DNA of 64,000 nt. Source: Actinomycetota bacterium. GTDB lineage: Bacteria; Actinomycetota; Coriobacteriia; Anaerosomatales; PHET01. The stretch covers positions 186,001 through 250,000 of the forward strand of contig JAJUJM010000003.1 in the NCBI GenBank assembly GCA_029265315.1. The letters are read 5' to 3'. The position numbers and the translations under genes were made by a program. Positions 9,052 to 16,889 of the stretch are shown piece by piece (within the stretch, counting starts at the first letter, position 1; each line of letters begins with the position of its first letter). The notes below the pieces were generated by a model. That model was given only the letters and a program-made list of their open reading frames with translations, was not told the DNA's origin and made no database searches.

Positions 9052-10269
9052 TCAGTAGCGCATGAGCGCCGCAACGCCGCGCACGGGCGCGTCCTCGCCG
9101 GTGAAGCCGATGACCTCGCCACCGTGAAGCGCGGTCTCAGCCGCTGCCAGGTCGACCAGGTCCCACCCGCATTCGGCGCCGGACGCGGCATCCTCGGGTG
9201 GAGGACCTTCTCGCAACAGCCGTGGCGCATCGGCGCACAGGAAGTCGACGGTGAGCGTGTCCCGGTCGAAGGTGCCGAAGGGGCCGGTCCCGTCGTCGAG
9301 GAACAGCGTGCTCACGCGACCCGATGCGGCCGCCGCAACGATCTCGGTCGGGCTGTGGGACACGAGTGAGGTGCCCTCTTTGTCGCGCAGGCCCTGCAGC
9401 CGGGACTCGACGACGCTTTCGAAGTGGGGCTCGAGGGCCTTGAGTGCGCGAGCATGGATCTCGTGGGCGGCGAGTTCGTCGGTGGCGCCGCTGACCTGTG
9501 CGTCGACGAGGGCGGGCGAGGTGTTCAGAGAGCGGTACACGGCGATGGCGTAGTCAACGCCGAGCAGCACGAGAGGCGTGCCCGGGGCCTCCGCACACAC
9601 CTTCGTCACCGCCGCCTCCACCTTGCGCAGGTAGCGCTCGAGGTTCACCTTGTCGATGTCCTTCTCGCCCCCGTGCCCGTGGAAGATCGCTCCCGTGGGG
9701 CGTCCGCCGCCGGCCGCGGACGCGGGGGTCGGCACGCTTGAGTACTGGACGGCCGGCTGCACCTCGTCGTAGCGCAGCTCGTCTGCGAGGGACGCGGGCA
9801 CACCACCCAACTCGACCTCGCGGATCTCGTCGGCGTCGCCCGCGAAGAGTCGACAGCCCGACCGGTCGAGCGCCAGCGCGAAGAAGGAACGCTCACCGCG
9901 GTCGGCCGCGAACAACGGTCGCAGGTAGAAGCGCTCTCCGACGACCGACAACTCCGGCAAGGTGGCGTCGATACGGACGACTTCGAGCGCGTCACGGTCA
10001 GCGAACACCGCGAGGCCGTCAGCGTTCTCGCGCCAGAACGCGCTGTCGGAGGTGAGGTCGTGGACGCGGGAGCAGAGCGCTTGGGCCTCGGGTTCGCGCA
10101 TCCCCGAGGCGGTCAGGCCGTCACAGGCGATGCGGAGCAGGTTCTTGAACCGGATGGGGTCCTGTTCCTTGTCGGACCCCGCACGGTGGGTGGGAAGGTA
10201 CAGTGACACCGAAGGCCACGAGCGTCGTCCGGCCAGTCGGACGATCCGGTCTCGTTTCGCAGAAGTCAT
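9052..10269 (-). CDS. baeRF family protein (archaeo-eukaryotic release factor 1-like fold)
   Basis: Cytosolic protein of 405 residues. The central segment FFALALDRSGCRLFAGD, then a long middle region and LLGVDYAIAVYRSLNTSP, match the layout of bacterial eRF1-like (baeRF) families, proposed to act on stalled or inactivated ribosomes; the exact subfamily (RF3/RF7-like) is uncertain. ATG at 10269 has an excellent AAGGAGG 8 nt upstream; longer readings are unnecessary. It diverges from the SRP RNA-dnaX block. Biochemical function is unknown. Confidence 0.75.
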   Translation of the reverse strand: MTSAKRDRIVRLAGRRSWPSVSLYLPTHRAGSDKEQDPIRFKNLLRIACDGLTASGMREPEAQALCSRVHDLTSDSAFWRENADGLAVFADRDALEVVRIDATLPELSVVGERFYLRPLFAADRGERSFFALALDRSGCRLFAGDADEIREVELGGVPASLADELRYDEVQPAVQYSSVPTPASAAGGGRPTGAIFHGHGGEKDIDKVNLERYLRKVEAAVTKVCAEAPGTPLVLLGVDYAIAVYRSLNTSPALVDAQVSGATDELAAHEIHARALKALEPHFESVVESRLQGLRDKEGTSLVSHSPTEIVAAAASGRVSTLFLDDGTGPFGTFDRDTLTVDFLCADAPRLLREGPPPEDAASGAECGWDLVDLAAAETALHGGEVIGFTGEDAPVRGVAALMRY

Positions 10270-10387
10270 CAGCGGCGCCTCCTTGTGAACAGAATCCACT
10301 GCTGAGGTGCGACCGCGGTGCGGCGAGGTGATGCGGGTACCCGTCGTCCGGGTCACAAACAAGACTGTTCCCCGAACCCGGGAAGCG

Positions 10388-10393
10388 TATACT
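10388..10393 (+). promoter_or_regulatory. -10 element of the SRP RNA gene
   Basis: TATACT at 10388-10393 predicts transcription from about 10400, within a few bases of the 5' end of the folded SRP RNA (10405). The -35 region is poorly conserved. A second TATACT at 10550-10555 may serve dnaX. Confidence 0.55.
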
Positions 10394-10404
10394 GTGCGTT
10401 CGCG

Positions 10405-10517
<113 letters not shown>

Positions 10518-10641
10518 TCCATCCGTGCCGTCGTGTCGGCGTCCGGCGGTATACTCGCTAGGGCACCACCGGCGCGCTCCGGCGCCTCGTGGTGCGTACG
10601 CATACTCAAGACAGCCACGGCCTGAAGGGCAGTCGTCTCGC

Positions 10642-12552
10642 ATGGCGCACCAATCGCTTTATCGCAAGTACCGCCCCGCCACGTTCGATGCGGTCGTGGG
10701 CCAACAGCACATCGAGCGAACGCTGCGCAATGCGATCGCCGAGGGCAAGCTGGCTCATGCGTACCTGTTCACGGGTCCGCGCGGCACTGGCAAGACGACC
10801 ACGGCGAGGCTCCTCGCCAAGGCGCTCCTGTGCGAGCGCGCTCCGTCACCGGACCCGGACGGGACGTGTGAGGAGTGCCAGGCGATCGCGGAAGGCACCC
10901 ATCCTGACGTGTTCGAGCTCGATGCGGCGTCTCACACGCAGGTTGACATCGTTCGCGAGCAGATCATCAACCGCGTCCAGTTCGCTCCGACGCGTGGCGC
11001 CTACAAGCTGTACATCGTCGACGAGGTCCACATGCTCTCGACGTCGTCGTTCAACGCCTTGCTCAAGACCCTTGAGGAGCCCCCGCCACACGTGGTGTTC
11101 GTGCTGTGCACGACGCACCCGCACAAGGTGCCCGACACGATCCATTCGCGCTGCCAGCGCTTCGACTTCCATCGCATCAGTGTCGAGGAGGTCGCCGACC
11201 ACCTGCGCTTCATAGCCGAATCGGAGGGCTTCAAGGTCGATCGCGGCGCATTCACCCTGATCGCACGCCACGCGGACGGCGGGATGCGCGATGCCATAAC
11301 GGCGCTTGAGCAGCTCGCTTCGTTCACGGGAGGCGAGATCACCGTCGACGACGTCGAGGGCATGCTGTGTGAGGTCGACTCCTCGCAACTGCTGACGCTC
11401 GCAGGGCTCGTCGCACGCGGTGATGTGGCGGCCTGCTTCACTTGGGTCTCGGAGATGGTGGAGACCGGGGCCGACGTGGCCGAGCTCGTGCGCGAGCTCA
11501 CGGGCCACATGCGTGACCTGTACGTGATCACCCTGGTGGGCGATGCGACCGGTATCGTCGACCGCACAGTCGAAGACATGGCGCTCATGACGGCGCAGGC
11601 CGCAGAGTTCGGCGGTCCGGCCCGCATCGAGCACGTGCTCGATGTGCTGGTCGAGCTCGCCGCTGAGTTGCGCTGGTCCAGCGACCCGCGTCTCTCGCTT
11701 GAGATCGCGCTCACTCGCATGGCCAGGCCGCAGGGTGAGACCACCCTGACCGCGTTGGCCGCCCGGGTCGAGAGCCTGGAGCGAGCGCTGCGGTCCGGTG
11801 TCGCGTTGCCCGCGGCGACAGACGTTCGCGCCGTCGGGTCGGGGAGCGAGCCGCAGGAGAGACCCGCCGTCGGCGGACCGGCGGCGTCACAGGGCTTGGC
11901 GCGGGTCGACGAGGGCTCTCGCGTGGATCACGAGGCGGGGTCGGATTCCGCTGAGGAGCCGACCGTGCACGCGGTGCGGCAACCCGGCGCGCTCGACCGC
12001 GCGAGCGTCAAGCGGAACTGGAAGGCTGTCCTGGCGGAGGTGAAGAAGGTCAAGCCCTCGCGTGCGCACACGTTCGCCATGGTCGAGATCGACCTCGACG
12101 CCGACGGCCGCACGCTCGTGCTCGAGTTCCCTGGCGACCAGGGATTCTCACTGCAGGTGGCCGAGGACGCCGAGTCACGCGAGCTGCTTCGGGACGCACT
12201 GGCTGCGGTCTTCGGCGCACCGCCTCCGTTCCGCTACCAGCTCGGTCGCGGCCCCGTCCGTCCGGCCGTCGAACCCGCCCCTGAGCCTGTGGCGCCGGTC
12301 GACACCCCGCCCGACGTCGAGGCGGCGTCCGGCGACGGCCCGCGTGATTGGGAGCGACTGGGCAGCGCGGTGGGACTCACAGAGCCGTCGGAGCAGCACG
12401 CGTCCGCAGGCGACGCGCAACCACCTGTGTCTTCGGCCGCACCTTCGGGCTCGGGGACGAAAGTGAGCTCGGACCTCGAACGGATGTTGCTCGATGAACT
12501 GGGAGCGCAGATCGTGAGTGAGCACCCTGTCACCAAGGGAGAGGACGAGTAA
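10642..12552 (+). CDS. dnaX: DNA polymerase III subunits gamma/tau
   Basis: Clamp-loader ATPase of 636 residues. ATG at 10642 gives the canonical N-terminus (MAHQSLYRKYRP). Walker A GPRGTGKTT is at residues 45-53, a Cys cluster of the zinc module follows (LLCERAP...CEEC), Walker B is DEVHML, and the SRC sensor motif lies in HSRCQRFDF. Domain III follows to ~residue 380. The C-terminal half is low-complexity Pro/Ala/Glu-rich, with a conserved block (~455-560) resembling the tau polymerase-binding region. No slippery A-run is evident, so programmed frameshifting to a short gamma form cannot be asserted. The TAA stop abuts the ybaB GTG start. Confidence 0.95.
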   Translation: MAHQSLYRKYRPATFDAVVGQQHIERTLRNAIAEGKLAHAYLFTGPRGTGKTTTARLLAKALLCERAPSPDPDGTCEECQAIAEGTHPDVFELDAASHTQVDIVREQIINRVQFAPTRGAYKLYIVDEVHMLSTSSFNALLKTLEEPPPHVVFVLCTTHPHKVPDTIHSRCQRFDFHRISVEEVADHLRFIAESEGFKVDRGAFTLIARHADGGMRDAITALEQLASFTGGEITVDDVEGMLCEVDSSQLLTLAGLVARGDVAACFTWVSEMVETGADVAELVRELTGHMRDLYVITLVGDATGIVDRTVEDMALMTAQAAEFGGPARIEHVLDVLVELAAELRWSSDPRLSLEIALTRMARPQGETTLTALAARVESLERALRSGVALPAATDVRAVGSGSEPQERPAVGGPAASQGLARVDEGSRVDHEAGSDSAEEPTVHAVRQPGALDRASVKRNWKAVLAEVKKVKPSRAHTFAMVEIDLDADGRTLVLEFPGDQGFSLQVAEDAESRELLRDALAAVFGAPPPFRYQLGRGPVRPAVEPAPEPVAPVDTPPDVEAASGDGPRDWERLGSAVGLTEPSEQHASAGDAQPPVSSAAPSGSGTKVSSDLERMLLDELGAQIVSEHPVTKGEDE

Positions 12553-12861
12553 GTGAACTTCGGCAAGATGATGAAGCAGGTCCAGCAGGCGCAGGCCAAG
12601 ATGGCCGCCGTCCAGGAGGAGCTCAAGAGCGAGAGGGTCGATGCCACGGCGGGAGGCGGTATGGTGCGCGTCGTGATGACCGGGGACCTGCGGGTCGAAT
12701 CGGTCGAGATCGATCCGGCCGCCATCGACCCGGACGACGTCGAACTGCTTCAGGACATGGTGGCCGCCGCCACCAACGAGGCGTTGCGTGCCGCTCAGGA
12801 GCTGGCGAATTCGAAGATGGCTGCTGTCACGGGCGGCCTGAGCATCCCGGGCCTCATGTAG
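12553..12861 (+). CDS. ybaB: YbaB/EbfC family nucleoid-associated protein
   Basis: Small DNA-binding dimer of 102 residues with the family core: N-terminal coiled helix (KMMKQVQQAQAKMAAVQEEL), ATAGGGMVRVVMTG, and a C-terminal helix ending GGLSIPGLM. It starts at a GTG immediately after the dnaX stop and lies 3 nt before recR. The dnaX-ybaB-recR order is widely conserved and connects the protein to DNA replication or repair, though its precise role is unsettled. Confidence 0.94.
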   Translation: MNFGKMMKQVQQAQAKMAAVQEELKSERVDATAGGGMVRVVMTGDLRVESVEIDPAAIDPDDVELLQDMVAAATNEALRAAQELANSKMAAVTGGLSIPGLM

Positions 12862-12864
12862 CCG

Positions 12865-13461
12865 ATGCGCTACCCGACACCCATCCAGCGGTTGCTGGAG
12901 GAGCTCGAGAGACTGCCGGGAATCGGCCCGAAGAGCGCTCAGCGCATCGCGTACTGGCTGCTCACGGTCGATACCGCCGATGCCGATCGTCTCGCGTCAG
13001 CGATCAGCGAGGTCAAACGCGCGATCCACTTCTGCCCACGGTGCTTCAACTTCGCCGAGGGCGAGGTGTGCGCGGTCTGTGCGGACCCGGAGCGCGACGC
13101 TGCGCAGATCTGTGTAGTCGAGGAGCCAAGGGACCTCGCCGCCATCGAGCGGACCCATGAGTACCACGGCCTCTACCATGTGCTGCACGGTGCCATCTCG
13201 CCGATCGACGGCATCGGGCCGGACCAGTTGCGCGTCCGTGAGCTCATCGAGCGTCTGGGAGACGGCAGCGTCACCGAGGTCGTGGTCGCCACCAATCCCA
13301 ATGTCGAGGGCGAGACGACAGCGCTGTACCTGGCCCGCCTCATAAAGCCGCTGGGTGTGCGTGTCACGCGGATCGCGAGCGGTCTGCCTGTGGGTGGCGA
13401 CCTGGAGTTCGCCGACGAGGTCACGCTGGGCAGGGCGCTCGAAGCGAGGCGTGAAATCTGA
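12865..13461 (+). CDS. recR: Recombination mediator RecR
   Basis: Ring-forming DNA repair protein of 198 residues, which acts with RecO/RecF to load RecA at gaps. It contains the N-terminal helix-hairpin-helix (LPGIGPKSAQRIAYWLL), a C4 zinc finger with Cys57, Cys60, Cys69 and Cys72, and a TOPRIM domain from ~80 to 175 (VVEEPRDLAAIE, NPNVEGETTALYL). Length is typical. It is the last gene of the dnaX operon; 159 nt of non-coding DNA separate it from porC. Confidence 0.95.
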   Translation: MRYPTPIQRLLEELERLPGIGPKSAQRIAYWLLTVDTADADRLASAISEVKRAIHFCPRCFNFAEGEVCAVCADPERDAAQICVVEEPRDLAAIERTHEYHGLYHVLHGAISPIDGIGPDQLRVRELIERLGDGSVTEVVVATNPNVEGETTALYLARLIKPLGVRVTRIASGLPVGGDLEFADEVTLGRALEARREI

Positions 13462-13620
13462 GTTCCCAGTATTTGCCGACCGTTCACCGATGTCATCATG
13501 CCGCTGACCGCCTCGATGACGCCGTACGCCGTTCGCCACGGGGTGCGCCACTATCCTGTATTGACCTCGTCGCGGACCCGCTGCGGGGTCGACCGGTCTT
13601 GACTTCAGGAAGGGGGCGCC

Positions 13621-14196
13621 ATGCCGAAACTGACGGAGATCCGTTGGCACGCGCGCGCCGGCCAGGGAGCCGTCACGGCGGCGAAGGTCGTCGCTGAGAC
13701 AGCGCTGTCCGCAGACCAGTTCATGCAGGCGATGCCCGAGTACGGTCCGGAACGCATGGGTGCGCCGATCAAGGCGTTCACCCGCATCTGCGACGAGCCC
13801 ATCGAGATCCACAACAACATCGAGTTCCCCGACATCGTCGTCGTGCTCGATGAGTCTCTGCTCGATATCGTGGACGTCACCGAGGGCATGAAGGCCGACG
13901 GCACGCTCATCATCAACACCTGCTCGCCGGCTGCGGCTGTCAAGCAGGCGCTCGGTGTCGCCGAGGCCCAGAGGGTCGCATGCGTCGACGCGAGTGGCAT
14001 CGCGCTTGACACCATCAAGCGCGACATCCCCAACACCCCGATCGTGGGCGCCATGATCGAAGTCACAGGGGTTATCGACATGGAATCGTTCAAGGGGCTG
14101 CTCGCCAAGAACCTCGGCAAGAAGTTCGGCCAGGAGATGATCGACGCGAACTTCGCGGCGGTCGATCGTGCGGCGCAGGAGGTGACCGTGGCATGA
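13621..14196 (+). CDS. porC: 2-oxoacid (pyruvate):ferredoxin oxidoreductase, gamma subunit
   Basis: Gamma subunit (191 residues) of the four-subunit oxidoreductase that decarboxylates a 2-oxoacid to acyl-CoA, reducing ferredoxin. The opening EIRWHARAGQGAVTAAKVVA is the family signature, followed by PEYGPERMGAPIKAFTRI. A strong AGGAAGGGGG site precedes the ATG. The stop overlaps porD's ATG by 4 nt. Gene order gamma-delta-alpha-beta is that of classic archaeal/thermotogal POR. Pyruvate is the likeliest substrate but sequence alone does not exclude 2-oxoisovalerate. Confidence 0.93.
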   Translation: MPKLTEIRWHARAGQGAVTAAKVVAETALSADQFMQAMPEYGPERMGAPIKAFTRICDEPIEIHNNIEFPDIVVVLDESLLDIVDVTEGMKADGTLIINTCSPAAAVKQALGVAEAQRVACVDASGIALDTIKRDIPNTPIVGAMIEVTGVIDMESFKGLLAKNLGKKFGQEMIDANFAAVDRAAQEVTVA

Positions 14197-14531
14197 AGTG
14201 GGACGTCTCTCGCGTGAATGAGTGGACCGCCGATGAGTTTCCCCGTGGCGCAGTCATCCCGGAGGGTGGCAACAGCCACGACTACGTGACGGGAGGCTGG
14301 CGAAGCGAGCGACCTGTGCGCGACGACGAGGTCTGCACGCAGTGTCTGTTGTGCTGGATCTTCTGCCCCGACACCTCGGTCGTCGTCAGAGACGAGAAGG
14401 TCGTGGGCTTCGATCTGGACCACTGCAAGGGGTGCGGGATCTGCGCCAACGAGTGCCCGACGAACCCGAAGTTCGGCCGCAAGGCCATCGAGATGGTGCC
14501 CGAGGGCTGCGAACTGCCGGGGGTGAAGTAG
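14193..14531 (+). CDS. porD: 2-oxoacid:ferredoxin oxidoreductase, delta (ferredoxin) subunit
   Basis: Ferredoxin-type electron-transfer subunit of 112 residues. Two complete 4Fe-4S motifs are visible: Cys48-x2-Cys51-x2-Cys54-x3-Cys58 and Cys78-x2-Cys81-x2-Cys84-x3-Cys88, each followed by Pro. The N-terminal ~40 residues are the usual extension of the delta subunit. The gene is translationally coupled to porC (ATGA) and its TAG directly abuts the porA start. Confidence 0.94.
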   Translation: MKWDVSRVNEWTADEFPRGAVIPEGGNSHDYVTGGWRSERPVRDDEVCTQCLLCWIFCPDTSVVVRDEKVVGFDLDHCKGCGICANECPTNPKFGRKAIEMVPEGCELPGVK

Positions 14532-15716
14532 ATGCTTCAGCAGAAGACCGTCGCCTCGACGGGCAACTCGCTCGTCGCAGAGGCCATGCGCCAGTGCGCT
14601 CCCGACGTGATGGCGGCCTACCCGATCACACCGCAGACGACCATCGTCGAGGAGTACGCCAAGTTCGTCGCTGACGGGCGCGTGCACACCGAATACGTCA
14701 CGGTCGAGTCCGAGCACTCGGCGATGAGCGCCTGTGTGGGCGCTTCTGCCGCAGGCGCCCGCGTCATGACCGCCACCTGTTCGCAGGGTCTCGCGTTCAT
14801 GTGGGAGCAGCTCTACATCGCCGCGGGTCTGCGTCTGCCGATCGTCATGGCCAACGCCAACCGTGCGCTGGCCGCGCCGATCAACATCCACTGTGACCAC
14901 TCCGACGTCATGGGTTGCCGCGACTCGGGTTGGCTGATCCTGTTCGCCGAGACGGCCCAGGAGGCCTACGACAACACGATCATGGCCACCCGCATCGCCG
15001 AGCACCCCGACGTGCTGCTCCCGGTGATGACCTGCCTCGACGGCTTCATCACCACCCACTCCATCGACCGCGCGCAGGTCATGGACGATGAGACGGTGAA
15101 AGGGTTCGTGGGCGAGTATCGTGCGACCAACATGTTGCTTGATACCGACAACCCGGTGAGCCACGGCAACTTCGCCGGCTTGGGCGGTACCTACTTCGAG
15201 TTCAAGAAGCAGCACCGTCAGGCCATGAACGGAGCGTTGAAAGTCGTCAAAGAGGTCGGTGCGGAGTTCGCAGAGCTGTCTGGCCGCCCCTTCGGCGTCA
15301 TCGAGGGTTGGGGCATGGAGGATGCCGAGACCGCGATCGTGTGCATCGGGTCGACCGCCGGCAACGCACGCCACGTGGCCCGCGAGCTGCGCGCCAAAGG
15401 CGAGAAGGTCGGCGTGCTCAAGGTCCGCTGCTTCCGACCGTTCCCAGCCGCTGACATCGCGGCCGCGCTCAAACGCCTCAAAGCCGTCGCCGTGCTCGAC
15501 CGTTCGGAGAGCTTCGGCGAAGGCGGCCCGTTGTTCCTCGAAGTCCGCTCTGCGCTCTACGACCTCGAGACGCGAGTGCCGCTCGTGAACTACATCTACG
15601 GACTCGGTGGCGCCGATGTGCGCCTCGAGCTCATCGAGCGAGTCTTCTCCGACCTGTCCGACATCGCTGCCGGTAATGCTGCGCCTGGCGCGCTGCAGTA
15701 CCTGGGCACCCGCTAG
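14532..15716 (+). CDS. porA: 2-oxoacid (pyruvate):ferredoxin oxidoreductase, alpha subunit
   Basis: Alpha subunit of 394 residues. It carries the pyrimidine-binding domain with AYPITPQTTIVEEYA and VESEHSAMSACVGASAAGARV, then a C-terminal transketolase-like domain with KVRCFRPFPAADI and VLDRSESFGEGGPL. YPITPQT and the Arg/Phe-Pro segment are conserved in PorA. The start directly follows the porD stop; the frame ends 12 nt before porB. Confidence 0.94.
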   Translation: MLQQKTVASTGNSLVAEAMRQCAPDVMAAYPITPQTTIVEEYAKFVADGRVHTEYVTVESEHSAMSACVGASAAGARVMTATCSQGLAFMWEQLYIAAGLRLPIVMANANRALAAPINIHCDHSDVMGCRDSGWLILFAETAQEAYDNTIMATRIAEHPDVLLPVMTCLDGFITTHSIDRAQVMDDETVKGFVGEYRATNMLLDTDNPVSHGNFAGLGGTYFEFKKQHRQAMNGALKVVKEVGAEFAELSGRPFGVIEGWGMEDAETAIVCIGSTAGNARHVARELRAKGEKVGVLKVRCFRPFPAADIAAALKRLKAVAVLDRSESFGEGGPLFLEVRSALYDLETRVPLVNYIYGLGGADVRLELIERVFSDLSDIAAGNAAPGALQYLGTR

Positions 15717-15728
15717 GAGGGGGGCGAG

Positions 15729-16667
15729 ATGGCTACTCTCAAGGAGCTCACCCATAACCAGGACCGCCTCGCGGGCGGCCATCGCCTGTGCGCGGGGTGC
15801 GGTGCTTCGATCGCGGTCCGCCAGATCCTGCTGGCCGCCGGCGACAGCCCGGTCGTGGCCGGCTGCGCCACCGGCTGCCTCGAGGTCTCGACGACGATCT
15901 ACCCCTACTCGTCGTGGCGCACTCCGTTCATCCATAACGCCTTCGAGAACGCCGCAGCGACGATCTCGGGTGTCGAGGCGGCCTTCAAAGGACTGCAGCG
16001 CGCCGGCAAGGTGCCCGCGGACAAGAAGATGAAGTTCATCGCGTTCGGTGGAGACGGTGGCACCTATGACATCGGCCTGCAGTCGCTGTCGGGTGCCATG
16101 GAGCGCGGGCACGACATGGTCTACGTGTGCTACGACAACGGCGCCTACATGAACACGGGCATCCAACGCTCGAGCGCCACGCCGCTCGGCGCATGGGCCA
16201 CGACCGCCGAGGTCGGCAAGGCGCAGAAGGGCAAGATCCAGCGTCGCAAGGACCTGACGTCGATCATCGCCGATCACGGAGTCCCCTACGCGGCCCAGGC
16301 GTCGGTCAGCCACTGGAAGGACCTCACCATGAAGGCCGAGAAGGCGTTCGCTTGTGAGGGGCCGGCCTTCATCAACGTGCTGTCCCCGTGTCCCCGTGGT
16401 TGGCGTTCGACTCCCAGCAAGTCGATCGAGATCGCCAAGGCTGGCGTGCAGACCGGCTTCTGGCCGCTGTTCGAAGTGGAGAACGGTGTCTGGCGGCAGA
16501 CCGTCAAGACACCGGCGTTGAAGCCGATCGAGGAGTTCTTGAAGCCACAGGGCAGATTCAAGCATCTCTTCGCTCCGGAGAACGCCGACCTGCTCGCAGC
16601 CGTGCAACGTGGGGTGGATGAGTACTACGCCTACATCCAGAGGCGTTGCGAGTGTGAGGGCGAGTAG
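15729..16667 (+). CDS. porB: 2-oxoacid (pyruvate):ferredoxin oxidoreductase, beta subunit
   Basis: Thiamine-diphosphate-binding subunit of 312 residues. Cys residues for the proximal cluster appear in LCAGCGASI and further along; the TPP/Mg motif is GDGGTYDIGLQ ... CYDNGAYMNTG. The AGGAGGGGGG ribosome-binding site upstream of the ATG is very strong. This is the final gene of the porCDAB operon, followed at 16712 by a hairpin terminator. Confidence 0.95.
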   Translation: MATLKELTHNQDRLAGGHRLCAGCGASIAVRQILLAAGDSPVVAGCATGCLEVSTTIYPYSSWRTPFIHNAFENAAATISGVEAAFKGLQRAGKVPADKKMKFIAFGGDGGTYDIGLQSLSGAMERGHDMVYVCYDNGAYMNTGIQRSSATPLGAWATTAEVGKAQKGKIQRRKDLTSIIADHGVPYAAQASVSHWKDLTMKAEKAFACEGPAFINVLSPCPRGWRSTPSKSIEIAKAGVQTGFWPLFEVENGVWRQTVKTPALKPIEEFLKPQGRFKHLFAPENADLLAAVQRGVDEYYAYIQRRCECEGE

Positions 16668-16711
16668 CGCGCACTCCCACGCCGTGCACCTTGGGATGCT
16701 CTGTACCGAAG

Positions 16712-16744
16712 AAACGGGTCCCGGACCAGCGCCGGGACCCGTTT
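16712..16744 (+). terminator. Rho-independent-type terminator of porCDAB
   Basis: A perfect 13-bp inverted repeat (AAACGGGTCCCGG with its complement) encloses a 7-nt loop. The 3' arm ends in TTT and is followed by GTGCGC, so the U-run is short, but stem strength and position 45 nt after porB support termination. Confidence 0.8.
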
Positions 16745-16889
16745 GTGCGCTAATGTGTGGGTCTCATGTGTTTTCGGCACCATTCGTGCTTGACGGTGTC
16801 GTGCAACTACGAACGTCCGGGAGCGGTACGCTCGGTCCCGGCTCGTCAGAAGGGGTGATCCGCGGCCTGAAGTGGTTGCGGGTGGATCG

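Noticed and set aside
10960-12552. Programmed frameshift in dnaX
   Set aside because: No A-rich slippery heptamer with a downstream stem was found.
13605-16607. A 1,000-codon open frame antisense to porCDAB
   Set aside because: GC-rich codon bias on the coding strand opens the opposite frame; the sense genes are highly conserved and the antisense product is low-complexity with no known domain.
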